From the IMG/VR virus record IMGVR_UViG_3300020455_000019, positions 1 to 51,013 of that record: a stretch of 51,013 nt of DNA; one strand, 5' to 3'. The translations under genes were made by a program, and so were the position numbers. The DNA comes from a virus. Below the pieces are notes generated by a model. The model was not told the DNA's origin, did not search any database, and worked only from the letters and a program-made list of their open reading frames with translations. Each line of letters starts with the position of its first letter. Position 1 is the first letter of the stretch. This document shows positions 1 to 6,698 of the stretch, one piece after another.

Positions 1-53
1 GAATCTCGCCACTGAAGTATGTCTCCAGCACGAACTTTAGAAGGAATAGTCAT
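1..53 (-). CDS. Small head-connector-like protein, partial (N-terminus only)
   Basis: The ATG lies 6 bases beyond the terminase stop codon and the frame stays open to the window edge, giving about 17 residues that begin MTIPSKVRAGDILQWRD. A short protein starting with an 'IRAGDxxxWxD' pattern commonly sits between the large terminase and the portal in lambda-like phages, where it is thought to belong to the head or head-tail connector. The position fits; the function is inferred from context and too little sequence is present to confirm it. Confidence 0.5.
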   Translation of the reverse strand, partial: MTIPSKVRAGDILQWRD

Positions 54-59
54 GTTTAA

Positions 60-1928
60 TCACCAATTAGCGACAAAACTACGCTTTTTAGCTGCTTTTT
101 GTCTCCCTGATCTTAGCGGAACCTCCTGCTTAGGCTGTTCAGGGTTACGCTTCTTCTCTAATTGATCCCAAATTGTTCTTCGATCATATCTTTGTTTAAA
201 TCTGCAAAACGCAGCGTAGGCATACACCATCTCATCTAATGCTTCATTTCTAGCATTACTTTTCTTAACCCAAATTCTTTCTTGATAGCCATGTTTATAT
301 CGCAACACTTGTCGTTCGGCTGTTAACTCTTGAAAGTAATCAGTAGTGATCGTTGGATAGAAATGTATATAACCATCACCTAATTCAGCGTCTTTCAACC
401 TGTTATGCAGTGTTGTCTTTATAGTATCAACCCCAACAGGGAACAATTGAACACCTTTCCTCAATGACTTTCCCGAAAAATTTATATCTACTTTTGTTGG
501 TTTGCCTATCGGTGGTTTACCTTTTTGGCCCATCCCCTTAATTCCAATTAAACCTAGATGAGATCTTTCTCGAACGTACTGGTAAACCTCTTGGGTAAAA
601 TGACCTCCAGTGTCGATTGCTGCTGAGTCAATTTTCAACTCAACTCCATCTTCATTTTTATATTTATCCATTAATACTTCATCCATTTGCTTCCATAGAT
701 CTGCTCTTGATGGAGAACCATAAATAACTTTTCGATCTACTAAATACATTTCTTCATTACGACCTAAACCCCAAACACTCATAGACAATCTGTCGTCTTG
801 TACGTCGCATCCAAGACTCAACATAAGAACTTCTTTTGGAGGCACACCTTTTTCGTACTTCTCAACGGCTGCTCTCTCCATCAATCCATCAGCACCAACC
901 TTGCTTGCGTATTCATCTTCCCAACACTCACCCAATGTTGTATTAATCCATGTCTTTAATTGTTCTGGATCATTCTTGCTAAGCAAAAACTCTTCTACTA
1001 AATTCGACCACTCTGCATTTGGTGAATAAGAATAAGCCGCCCAAATATGAAATCCAGCGTGACGACCATTACCTGGTTGTGTTGCTCTCCACTCACCACG
1101 CTCAACCATCCATCTTTTCTTACTGTGAGGAATTAATGCACCACATTCTTCACACGCATAAGAAGCTGTTAATGGATCATTATCTTGCCAACGCATATTT
1201 GCCCAACGCAAATATTGCATGTGACCACAATGACAGCATGGAACGTAGTATCTCCTTTGATCCGACTGTTCAAACAATCTTTCTATTCTTGAGAAATCTT
1301 TAATAGTCGGTGTACTACCAGCAACTATTTTTCTATTCCAAAAATATTGCGTTCTAGCTATACCAAGCTTGATTTGATCACCTTCAGTACCAGCCGATGC
1401 AGGATAGCCATCCGTTTCATCGAACAGGACTATTCTTCTACTTACTCTCCTGAAGCCTCTAGCACTATTTGCACCTACTAAAGATAAAACTCCACCAGGA
1501 AATTGTTTCTGTAAAATTGTATTATTACTATCTCTTGTTTTAGCATCACTGACTAAATTTGTTAAGACTTTAGTATCCCTAATCATAGGTGCTATCTCTT
1601 CTTTGCTATACCCGGCGGCATCCTCAATTGTTGGTTGCACTACCATTATTCCGCAAGGATCTTGGTGGATATGGTAAGCAATAATGTGATTTAAAATTTT
1701 AGAATATCCAACCCTAGCTGACTTCATTACCGTAACTTGTTCGATTTTAGGATCAGTAATTGCATCCATCATTGCCTTTTGATAAGGCAAAGTATGCCAT
1801 CTTCCACCTTCAGCACTTGACTCAGCACTTAAATACGCATATTCATCAGCCCACTCACTAAGAGTTAACTTTTTAGGTGGCTTAAATGCTGCATAAGCAC
1901 TTTTTTCTAATTCAGAAATACTGGTCAT
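60..1928 (-). CDS. terL: Terminase large subunit, GpA family
   Basis: ATPase-nuclease motor that cuts concatemeric DNA and pumps it into the prohead. At 622 residues it has the usual GpA-family length. Visible motifs: a Walker A-like KSARVGYSK near residues 69-77, Walker B LFDE at 168-171, coupling motif GSTPT near 204-208, and a zinc-ribbon-like pair of CxxC motifs (231/234 and 259/262) between the ATPase and nuclease parts. The C-terminal nuclease has GCDVQDDR near 373-380 (metal-binding Asp) and a later IDTGG motif. GpA relatives usually cut at a defined cos site. The start codon overlaps the HNH stop codon as TAATG, so translation is probably coupled. The gene after it is the truncated connector at the window edge. 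Confidence 0.95.
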   Translation of the reverse strand: MTSISELEKSAYAAFKPPKKLTLSEWADEYAYLSAESSAEGGRWHTLPYQKAMMDAITDPKIEQVTVMKSARVGYSKILNHIIAYHIHQDPCGIMVVQPTIEDAAGYSKEEIAPMIRDTKVLTNLVSDAKTRDSNNTILQKQFPGGVLSLVGANSARGFRRVSRRIVLFDETDGYPASAGTEGDQIKLGIARTQYFWNRKIVAGSTPTIKDFSRIERLFEQSDQRRYYVPCCHCGHMQYLRWANMRWQDNDPLTASYACEECGALIPHSKKRWMVERGEWRATQPGNGRHAGFHIWAAYSYSPNAEWSNLVEEFLLSKNDPEQLKTWINTTLGECWEDEYASKVGADGLMERAAVEKYEKGVPPKEVLMLSLGCDVQDDRLSMSVWGLGRNEEMYLVDRKVIYGSPSRADLWKQMDEVLMDKYKNEDGVELKIDSAAIDTGGHFTQEVYQYVRERSHLGLIGIKGMGQKGKPPIGKPTKVDINFSGKSLRKGVQLFPVGVDTIKTTLHNRLKDAELGDGYIHFYPTITTDYFQELTAERQVLRYKHGYQERIWVKKSNARNEALDEMVYAYAAFCRFKQRYDRRTIWDQLEKKRNPEQPKQEVPLRSGRQKAAKKRSFVANW

Positions 1929-2509
1929 TATGTGTTTTGTATTTTAGTTAATTTTATTTCTGAAAAAAAAGTTTGTTTTTCAAACCATTCTTTCATGTCC
2001 ATATTTTTTTTACTTTGATTACACGAACGACAAGAGGGAATTATATTTTTTAAAGTATGAGTCCCATTATTTTTCTTAGATACAATGTGATCTATTTCTA
2101 GCCAATTTTTTTGTTTTATATCGAAAAAATCTAAATCCACACCACAATATGCACATTTATTATTAAAAACATTTATTTTGTTGATTATATTTTTATAATT
2201 AATTTTTTCAACAAAGTTATTATTGTCTCTAAATTTTTGTCTAGATCTTTGTTCTCTATTAGCGATGCTACCTTCAAAAGTTTGATTTCTTTTAGTAGCT
2301 TTAGAAATATAATATTCTTTATTATTTATATAATGTTTATCACTTTGAACTTTTTTACAACAAACACATCTGCCGTTTTTCCTGTTAGTTGGCTTAGCTC
2401 TAATAGATTTACCAGTATTTAAGTATTCGTGATTACTCTTACATAAATCACCAAGATAATCTTCTTCGTAAAGACCTCGTTCATCAATCCACTGTTTTAT
2501 ATCTGTCAT
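1928..2509 (-). CDS. HNH endonuclease inside the terminase operon
   Basis: A 193-residue HNH nuclease. The core is CAYC near 119-122, the catalytic pair DH at 140-141 inside LEIDHIVSKK, and CRSCN at 160-164; the two CxxC pairs probably bind structural zinc. A second Cys-rich patch (CVCCK, about 48-52) lies N-terminal. It overlaps the small terminase by 4 bases (ATGA) and the large terminase by 1 base. HNH proteins next to terminases are known helpers of cos cleavage (HK97 gp74), but free-standing HNH homing endonucleases also invade such operons. Its DNA is visibly richer in A and T than the flanking terminase genes, which favours recent acquisition. Which role applies cannot be settled from the sequence. 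Confidence 0.88.
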   Translation of the reverse strand: MTDIKQWIDERGLYEEDYLGDLCKSNHEYLNTGKSIRAKPTNRKNGRCVCCKKVQSDKHYINNKEYYISKATKRNQTFEGSIANREQRSRQKFRDNNNFVEKINYKNIINKINVFNNKCAYCGVDLDFFDIKQKNWLEIDHIVSKKNNGTHTLKNIIPSCRSCNQSKKNMDMKEWFEKQTFFSEIKLTKIQNT

Positions 2510-3003
2510 GCTGCTTGTGGCTCAGCCAACTCTTCCAAAGCTTCTCTAACAATGTCATCCAAGTGACTCATTGCATTGGTGTCTAGATCAGGGATTCTTT
2601 GTTTTGCCTTTGTCGGTACACCTAAAAGCTTGGTTCTTGCTGTAGCAATGATATTTTCCCAACTTGTACGCACTTCATCCATCGAAACTAAGTCATCTTC
2701 CTTCTGTTTACGCTCTAGCTCTAATAATTCAGCCCTTAAATGTTCAGTCCTAGCTCTGCTTTCGTCATACTCAGGTATTGATTCATTTGTTCTGCTATTT
2801 CTTGGTTTATTAGTGCCGACCTTAGAAACCCTTGGCCCTGCTGACTTTTTCTTTAATTCATTCCACATCGTATCGCTGTTAATCAAAATATTTCCTTGGG
2901 CATCCTCCATTGCGGTCAACTTGCCCCTTTTTATGGACATGTAAACCGATTGCAAAGTCACCCCTAATTGCTCCGCTGCTTCCTTCCGTGAGATGAGTGG
3001 CAT
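2506..3003 (-). CDS. terS: Terminase small subunit, Nu1-like
   Basis: DNA-recognition subunit that brings the large terminase to the packaging site. The 165 residues start with a winged helix-turn-helix (RKEAAEQLGVTLQSVYMSIK, about 6-25), as in lambda Nu1. A charged linker and a predicted coiled coil (about 80-103, AEL/ELERKQKEDD) follow, and an acidic C-terminus probably contacts the large subunit. It is the first gene of the terminase operon, and the 600-base gap upstream is where lambda-type phages keep cos. The ATG at 3003 follows GTTAC with no clear Shine-Dalgarno sequence. Confidence 0.85.
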   Translation of the reverse strand: MPLISRKEAAEQLGVTLQSVYMSIKRGKLTAMEDAQGNILINSDTMWNELKKKSAGPRVSKVGTNKPRNSRTNESIPEYDESRARTEHLRAELLELERKQKEDDLVSMDEVRTSWENIIATARTKLLGVPTKAKQRIPDLDTNAMSHLDDIVREALEELAEPQAA

Positions 3004-3240
3004 GTAACAGAATCGTATGTTTGTTACATTAGCGCATTTCGTTACACGTGCTATAATGTTCGGCCTTTACTAGTGTCTGAGATAAAAAATGCTTATCTTT
3101 TAACATCTTTAACAAACTAAGTAGACTTGTGCCTAGAAAAATTTTGCGACTCGAAACTATCCCCAGAGTTTTTGCCAAAAAGTACCTTTTTTTTTAAAAC
3201 GTCTACTAAATCGTGCTATATTGCCGCAATAGCACCCAGT

Positions 3241-3290
3241 CTGTGACGTATTGCCCCACGTTGTCACGAATTGTCGCTCACTGTCACATG
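3241..3290. repeat. Five 10-bp phased units, consensus YTGTCRCRYA
   Basis: Consecutive decamers read CTGTGACGTA, TTGCCCCACG, TTGTCACGAA, TTGTCGCTCA, CTGTCACATG. A unit of exactly one helical turn places the TTGTC core on one face of the DNA, as expected for an array of bound protein subunits such as a small terminase or a replication initiator. The match is imperfect and the binding role is inferred. Confidence 0.5.
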
Positions 3291-3363
3291 ATACGACATA
3301 GCAAACGAGCCAACTTTTTTAATATTAGCTACCCCAAAAAGTAGCCTATTAGCTCAATACGTC

Positions 3364-3403
3364 ACGACGTACCACGACATACCACGCAATACAACACAAT
3401 AAA
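3364..3403. repeat. Four 10-bp phased units in the opposite orientation
   Basis: Decamers ACGACGTACC, ACGACATACC, ACGCAATACA, ACACAATAAA. Read on the minus strand they carry GTCGT/GTATTG cores resembling the array at 3241-3290, so the two arrays may form an inverted pair about 75 bases apart. Later units decay, so the boundary is approximate. Confidence 0.42.
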
Positions 3404-3564
3404 AACAACGTATTAATACCTAACGTCGCAAATCGCCTCAGACGGTCACAATTTGCTACCATATACTACTCAGCACGTTTTAGTTTGGGCTGTCTGAAGG
3501 CCATATAAAGGCCAATAATTTTAATGATTTAAGGCTAGATTCTCCAGTAAATAAAAAAAGGCAT

Positions 3565-3592
3565 AAAAAAAAGCCTAGATAATAGGCTTTTT
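3565..3592 (-). terminator. Intrinsic terminator after the 3615-4196 gene
   Basis: A 10-bp perfect stem (AAAAAGCCTA at 3568-3577 with TAGGCTTTTT at 3583-3592) encloses a GATAA loop and is followed on the minus strand by eight T. It lies just past the stop codon of the last accessory gene. The A/T flanks could also let it act on the plus strand. Confidence 0.8.
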
Positions 3593-3614
3593 AAATAGTT
3601 GTTTAATATGCTTT

Positions 3615-4196
3615 TTATCTCCTGCTAAACTCGCTTATAGAGCTTTCAAGCCTTCTCAGCTCGTCTTTAGTCTCTACTAGCTTTTTTCTTATCGCTGCTA
3701 ACTCTTCCACTGTCCAGTCTGTGCGCCTTTCATCTATGTCTATATCTTCTGCAACTCTGTATAGATTCCCTGTTGACTCGTCCCAACTTCCAATATAAAT
3801 ATTATCTATATATATAGTAAGAGCTGAAGTATGGTCTAGACCGCTAAATAAATCAGTTCTAAAGGCTTGATAGTACATACTTAAATCGAACATTAAAGAC
3901 CCTGCGCTATATCTGCAACGCAATGTGAAACCCTCGTCCCTTAGATCTTGTATGTAACTATTTAAAGAGCTACTAACAAGTTTAGACCAACTGCCATACC
4001 CTGAAATAGTTCTAATCTTTTTACCTATAAAAGGCTTGAAAAAGTCTCTTAGTTCTATTTCTACTTGATTAGCTTTCTTATTTAATACATTTCTATACTC
4101 TACTTCAGACTTGCGGTTGGATTGTTCTCTTTTTAATAGCTCTTGCTTACGAGCGGCTACATTAGCTTTCATTTCTTGGGTTTTAGTTGTTTGCAT
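3615..4196 (-). CDS. Uncharacterized protein with helical ends
   Basis: I do not recognise the family. The 193 residues have a Lys/Arg/Gln-rich helical N-terminus (about 1-50), a middle part rich in Tyr, Ser and beta-formers (about 60-145), and a charged C-terminal helix (about 155-190, VEELAAIRKKLVETKDELRR) that looks like a coiled coil. No membrane segment or Cys motif. It is the last gene before a strong terminator; its start overlaps the small ORF at 4183-4293, so it is probably translated from the same message as the 4283-4615 gene. Confidence 0.7.
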   Translation of the reverse strand: MQTTKTQEMKANVAARKQELLKREQSNRKSEVEYRNVLNKKANQVEIELRDFFKPFIGKKIRTISGYGSWSKLVSSSLNSYIQDLRDEGFTLRCRYSAGSLMFDLSMYYQAFRTDLFSGLDHTSALTIYIDNIYIGSWDESTGNLYRVAEDIDIDERRTDWTVEELAAIRKKLVETKDELRRLESSISEFSRR

Positions 4197-4293
4197 TGTT
4201 TTTTAAAAAAGAAGGAAGGTTAACAGATTTAACAGGCTTAAAACTGCCTGATTTAGGACAGTACCTAAGATTAATAGTTTTATTATTCTCCAT
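4183..4293 (-). CDS. Possible 36-residue protein bridging two genes
   Basis: ATG overlaps the end of the upstream gene by 11 bases and the ORF ends 14 bases inside the next gene. The product begins MENNKTINLRYCPKSGSFKP and is basic, with one Cys. The head-to-tail overlaps match the packing of this phage and fill an otherwise empty gap. Small size and lack of a recognisable family keep confidence moderate. Confidence 0.42.
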   Translation of the reverse strand: MENNKTINLRYCPKSGSFKPVKSVNLPSFLKNNANN

Positions 4294-4615
4294 TTAATAA
4301 CTCCATCATTTCAGTGAAAGCAGCTTTATATTTATTAGTTGAATAATCATCATTCTGTAAATCATTAACATCTATATTCAAAACAAAAGTATGGAAAGCT
4401 TCTATATCTTGCTTTTTTAGATACTCGTCAATTGCTCCATATTCAACGCCTATCTGAATAATGCGCTTAGTGTTGGCCTTAGTTCTTTTTAGTTCTCTTA
4501 AAACGTGCTGAGCTTCAACACTATTAATAGCCTCACAATATAAAGGCTGAATATGGTCAGCAACTTTAAGACCTGACTTTTTATAAGCCTTATTGATTAA
4601 AGCAATAGAGTCCAT
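4283..4615 (-). CDS. Uncharacterized 110-residue protein
   Basis: No family recognised. Mostly helical by composition, acidic at the C-terminus (MMELLNGE), no Cys motif or membrane span. It is the first gene after intergenic module A and is preceded by a promoter-like TTGTTT / TATATT pair and by the leader TTCTTTATCTT directly before the ATG. It probably starts a short operon with the two genes downstream. Confidence 0.68.
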   Translation of the reverse strand: MDSIALINKAYKKSGLKVADHIQPLYCEAINSVEAQHVLRELKRTKANTKRIIQIGVEYGAIDEYLKKQDIEAFHTFVLNIDVNDLQNDDYSTNKYKAAFTEMMELLNGE

Positions 4616-4641
4616 AAGATAAAGAATAATTAACTATTAAG

Positions 4642-4670
4642 AATATATAGATAGATAAATATTAAAACAA
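4642..4670 (-). promoter_or_regulatory. Sigma70-like promoter for the 4615 gene
   Basis: On the minus strand a TTGTTT -35 (4665-4670) is 17 bases from a TATATT -10 (4642-4647), about 27 bases upstream of the ATG. The -35 and the following RATATTWAT are also found in the second module at 5943-5970, so the element is duplicated with the module. Confidence 0.55.
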
Positions 4671-4734
4671 TATTACTTAACATATTGAAACAATTAAATT
4701 ATCCTTTACATCTAATACGTCGACTACTTTTTTT

Positions 4735-4764
4735 AATACGTCAACGTCTACTCGTCGTTGTCGT
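4735..4764. repeat. 30-base block identical to 6023-6052 (module A operator-like array)
   Basis: The block contains ACGTCAACGTC, ACTCGTCG and TTGTCGT, and is flanked by further ACGTC copies (to about 4782). The identical 30 bases recur at 6023-6052, again between a terminator and a promoter. Dense CGTC/ACG motifs suggest a protein-binding array; related ACGTCTAC also appears at about 3199 upstream of the terminase genes. Confidence 0.7.
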
Positions 4765-4817
4765 TCAATACGTCTACGTCTACTTGATATTGCTAATTTC
4801 AACTTTTTTTAAAAAAC

Positions 4818-4845
4818 AAAAAAATTAGGATTTTTAAAACCCTAA
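4818..4845 (-). terminator. Intrinsic terminator of module A
   Basis: TTAGG (4825-4829) pairs with CCTAA (4841-4845), an inner TTT/AAA extends the stem past one mismatch, and seven T follow on the minus strand. It lies downstream of the 4939-5679 gene and before the operator-like array. Confidence 0.65.
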
Positions 4846-4861
4846 AGAAATTATTTTTTTT

Positions 4862-4897
4862 ATGTGCGTATGTATGTGCGTATGTATGTGCGTATAT
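4862..4897. repeat. 12-bp tandem repeat, three units
   Basis: Unit ATGTGCGTATGT, the last copy ending ATAT. A degenerate version is at 6142-6180 in module B. Polymerase slippage could change the copy number without breaking the overlapping plus-strand frame. Confidence 0.75.
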
Positions 4898-4987
4898 GTC
4901 AAAGCTAGCGAGTCTCCGAGTCTCCGAGTCTCCGAGTCTCAAGCTGGAATCAATTCTTTTTTAACATATTTACCCATATTACCATGA
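4862..4987 (+). CDS. Possible convergent mini-ORF A (41 residues)
   Basis: Starts MCVCMCVCMCVYVKASESPS, where the Cys-Val alternation comes from a 12-bp tandem repeat. Codons 11-22 encode the same peptide (VYVKASESPSLR) as mini-ORF B at 6142, and the codon differences are all third-position synonymous changes. The ORF runs into the antisense of the 4939-5679 gene. It may be a peptide, an attenuator-like leader, or a by-product of a repeated 3' UTR. Confidence 0.3.
   Translation: MCVCMCVCMCVYVKASESPSLRVSESQAGINSFLTYLPILP
4910..4940. repeat. 8-bp tandem repeat GAGTCTCC, 3.9 units
   Basis: Four consecutive GAGTCTCC units overlap the last two bases of the minus-strand gene stop codon. The first two units match the start of the 24-bp repeat in module B. 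Confidence 0.85.
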
Positions 4988-5679
4988 GCATTAATAACAA
5001 TATTTTTGCCTTTTTTGCTACCACTACCTGAACACATAGAACACATATCACAACTTGCTTTTTTACCAGCTTCAATAGATGCTGGACAATTAATAAAACC
5101 TTTAGGAGTATTGGTATCTTTATGTTTGACTAAGAAACAATTAAAACCTAAATCGCTTGCATATAAATAATCCTCAAAACTATCGCAGCTAGCTTGTAAT
5201 ACATTCTTAAAGTCAATAGCAAAACTATGTCTGTATTGGTGTGAATAGCCTGTGTGGGACTTACAAACACTTAATAGAGGATTCCATACATTTAAAGGGA
5301 TCATTGTAGGATCACCCGCTGATCCCATACGCAAAGCTCTATTTTTTATAAGCTTTAAATCAGAATTATTGAAATAATCATACCTACCAGCTTTGTATGC
5401 TTTCCAGACCTGTAAAGGAGCTTGAAACCACTTGACATAACAGGAGTTTTGACGATTGCCAGAGTGGGGACAATCACCACAAACACCTCGATTTAAACCG
5501 TTCTTATGTGCCTCGTTAGGCTTTTCATCCTGTAATAGAATCCAGCTTTGGATCATATCACCTGTTTTTTCATTACTTGTTTTTGATTTTAATCCTGTAA
5601 GAATACATACAATTTTTTGACCTGTTAAAGGACTTAAGCCTTCAAACAAAATACGACCGTTATCATTAAATTTATTCAT
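4939..5679 (-). CDS. Cys-rich phage/plasmid protein, DUF7227-like
   Basis: 246 residues with two Cys clusters: CGDCP plus SCYV (C67, C70, C80) and CPASxxAGKKxxCDMCSMC (C198, C210, C213, C216). Between them are an R-x-GSAGDPTMIP motif (about 117-128) and TGYSHQYR (143-150). I recognise this layout from a widespread but uncharacterized protein family of phages and plasmids, probably DUF7227. The Cys clusters could bind zinc or an iron-sulfur centre; no activity is established. It follows its small partner gene by 2 bases, and the pair is bracketed by two copies of one intergenic module, so it looks like a mobile two-gene cassette. Confidence 0.75.
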   Translation of the reverse strand: MNKFNDNGRILFEGLSPLTGQKIVCILTGLKSKTSNEKTGDMIQSWILLQDEKPNEAHKNGLNRGVCGDCPHSGNRQNSCYVKWFQAPLQVWKAYKAGRYDYFNNSDLKLIKNRALRMGSAGDPTMIPLNVWNPLLSVCKSHTGYSHQYRHSFAIDFKNVLQASCDSFEDYLYASDLGFNCFLVKHKDTNTPKGFINCPASIEAGKKASCDMCSMCSGSGSKKGKNIVINAHGNMGKYVKKELIPA

Positions 5680-5681
5680 GA

Positions 5682-5915
5682 TTAATTCATCCTATTTTTA
5701 ATAACATTAATTGAAGCAACTTTTCTTAGGTTCCCGTAGCGTACGATTAAGCAAGCTATGCCATATCTTTGACAATCACTCTTATTAATTTTACCTTTAT
5801 TGGATATGTCACTGACCTCAAAATCTTTATTAGCTAAGTAATCATCTAATATTTCTTGCTTGTTTTTATAGTCTCTCCCATATGATGGTAAGACGTTAAC
5901 TTGAAAAGGATACAT
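5682..5915 (-). CDS. Small partner of the DUF7227-like protein
   Basis: 77 residues starting MYPFQVNVLPSYGRDYKNKQ. The 'PSYGRDYK...DDYLANKDFEV' layout is what I recall for a short protein often encoded next to DUF7227-type genes on plasmids and phages; function unknown. An upstream in-frame ATG at 5942 exists, but the promoter-like pair at 5943-5970 would start transcription near 5936, downstream of it. The ATG at 5915 directly follows TTATCTTTTATCTTTTATC, the leader seen before other genes here, so I prefer it. Confidence 0.68.
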   Translation of the reverse strand: MYPFQVNVLPSYGRDYKNKQEILDDYLANKDFEVSDISNKGKINKSDCQRYGIACLIVRYGNLRKVASINVIKNRMN

Positions 5916-5942
5916 GATAAAAGATAAAAGATAATTGAACAC

Positions 5943-5970
5943 ACATTACCAAAAATTAATATCAAAACAA
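5943..5970 (-). promoter_or_regulatory. Promoter of the Cys-rich cassette, twin of 4642-4670
   Basis: TTGTTT (5965-5970) is 16 bases from TAATGT (5943-5948) on the minus strand. The -35 and the adjoining ATGTTAAGYAATATTG stretch match module A. The expected message would have a leader of about 20 bases made almost entirely of the TTATCTTTTATC motif. Confidence 0.52.
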
Positions 5971-6022
5971 TATTGCTTAACATTTTGTAATAATTAATAA
6001 AACTGTACGTCAACTACTTTTG

Positions 6023-6052
6023 AATACGTCAACGTCTACTCGTCGTTGTCGT
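6023..6052. repeat. 30-base block identical to 4735-4764 (module B operator-like array)
   Basis: Same 30 bases and the same position between terminator and promoter as in module A. Flanking sequence is also similar (GTACGTCAACTAC before it, ATACGTCTA after it), so the duplication covers the whole intergenic region rather than one site. Confidence 0.72.
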
Positions 6053-6099
6053 ATGATACGTCTATTTGTAGTTGTTGATTTTTGCTTTTTAAAAATTGC

Positions 6100-6128
6100 A
6101 AAAAAAATTCAGGATAAAAAATCCTGAA
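6100..6128 (-). terminator. Intrinsic terminator of module B
   Basis: A perfect 8-bp stem TTCAGGAT (6108-6115) / ATCCTGAA (6121-6128) with a five-base loop, followed on the minus strand by eight T (6100-6107). It ends the message of the 6252-8104 gene block. The stem sequence differs from module A while its position is the same. Confidence 0.85.
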
Positions 6129-6141
6129 AAATTTATCTTTT

Positions 6142-6255
6142 ATGTGCGTACATACATGTATGCGTATGTATGTGTATGTGAAAGCCAGCGAGTCTCCGAG
6201 TCTTCGTGATAGCGAGTCTCCGAGTCTTCGTGATAGCGAGTCTCCGAGTCTTTAA
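6142..6255 (+). CDS. Possible convergent mini-ORF B (37 residues)
   Basis: Starts MCVHTCMRMYVYVKASESPS and then repeats an eight-residue unit S-E-S-P-S-L-R-D. It is preceded by TTTATCTTTT directly before the ATG, the same leader seen before the genes at 22117 and 8932. Codons 11-22 encode the same peptide as mini-ORF A with only synonymous differences. Expression is unproven; the stop overlaps the end of the minus-strand gene. Confidence 0.35.
   Translation: MCVHTCMRMYVYVKASESPSLRDSESPSLRDSESPSL
6188..6252. repeat. 24-bp tandem repeat, 2.7 units
   Basis: Unit starts GCGAGTCTCCGAGTCTTCGT and ends GATA. It sits at the 3' end of the 6252-6698 gene, in the place the 8-bp repeat occupies in module A. 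The period is a multiple of three, so the plus-strand frame stays open. Confidence 0.88.
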
Positions 6256-6698
6256 CCATAGACTGTATCTCCAAAGCAAGCTACTTGAAAGATTGAATCA
6301 GCGAGTCCTCCGTCAATTAACCCCATGTCAATTTCTTCATCATCCTTTTTAGTTTTGAAACAACTTGCAATTTGAGAAGCATAATCCCAATGCAAATTAG
6401 TTTTGTTATTGCAGATTTTGTTAATGGCTTCAAGCAGGTCTTTAATCTTGATGTTTATAGGTTCCTCATCCTCTCTATCTATGCCAGAGATAGGATCATC
6501 AAGAGTGAATTTCTTAGCCCATGCAGCACATCCTTGCCACTCGTACTCACCCTTGTAATAGCCTTCACTATCGGTTTCTATATGACCAATAGATATGTCT
6601 TCAGCCCAATAACTAGAGCCTTGTCCTATAGAACAAAAGAGAGAAGTCATATCCTCTTCAGAGAGTTCTACGCTTGATTCATATTGAACTTTAAACAT
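6252..6698 (-). CDS. Uncharacterized phage protein (YW...VACFGDTVYG type)
   Basis: 148 residues, acidic. The N-terminal SIGQGSSYWAEDI (about 23-36) and the C-terminal IDGGLADSIFQVACFGDTVYG-like ending resemble a family of small phage and plasmid proteins that I can recall only as uncharacterized. No catalytic motif is visible. It is the last of five overlapping genes (8104 to 6252) and is followed by the repeats and terminator of module B. Confidence 0.7.
   Translation of the reverse strand: MFKVQYESSVELSEEDMTSLFCSIGQGSSYWAEDISIGHIETDSEGYYKGEYEWQGCAAWAKKFTLDDPISGIDREDEEPINIKIKDLLEAINKICNNKTNLHWDYASQIASCFKTKKDDEEIDMGLIDGGLADSIFQVACFGDTVYG

Larger units (their letters stand above)
3004..3567. 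other. Long non-coding region upstream of the terminase genes: candidate cos/packaging or origin region
   Basis: No convincing gene in about 560 bases. It holds two 10-bp-phased repeat arrays in opposite orientation (3241-3290 and 3364-3403), GTTAC/GTAAC motifs at 3004-3046, an extended -10 TGC-TATAAT on the plus strand (3052-3057) facing away from the terminase genes, and an imperfect inverted repeat CCTCAGAC (about 3436) / GTCTGAAGG (about 3491). In lambda-like phages the cos site (cut site plus small-terminase binding repeats) lies directly upstream of nu1. By analogy this is the best packaging-site candidate in the window; an origin of replication is the main alternative. Confidence 0.45.

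Noticed and set aside
1019-1303. 94-codon plus-strand frame opposite the large terminase
   Set aside because: The terminase frame is certain here (zinc ribbon and coupling motif), so this is a shadow frame.
4862-6252. CRISPR-like array from the tandem repeats
   Set aside because: Units are adjacent, only 8, 12 or 24 bases long, and have no unique spacers; no cas genes are present.
6372-6677. A 101-codon plus-strand frame opposite the 6252-6698 gene
   Set aside because: The minus-strand frame is coupled to its neighbours on both sides; the antisense frame has no context.
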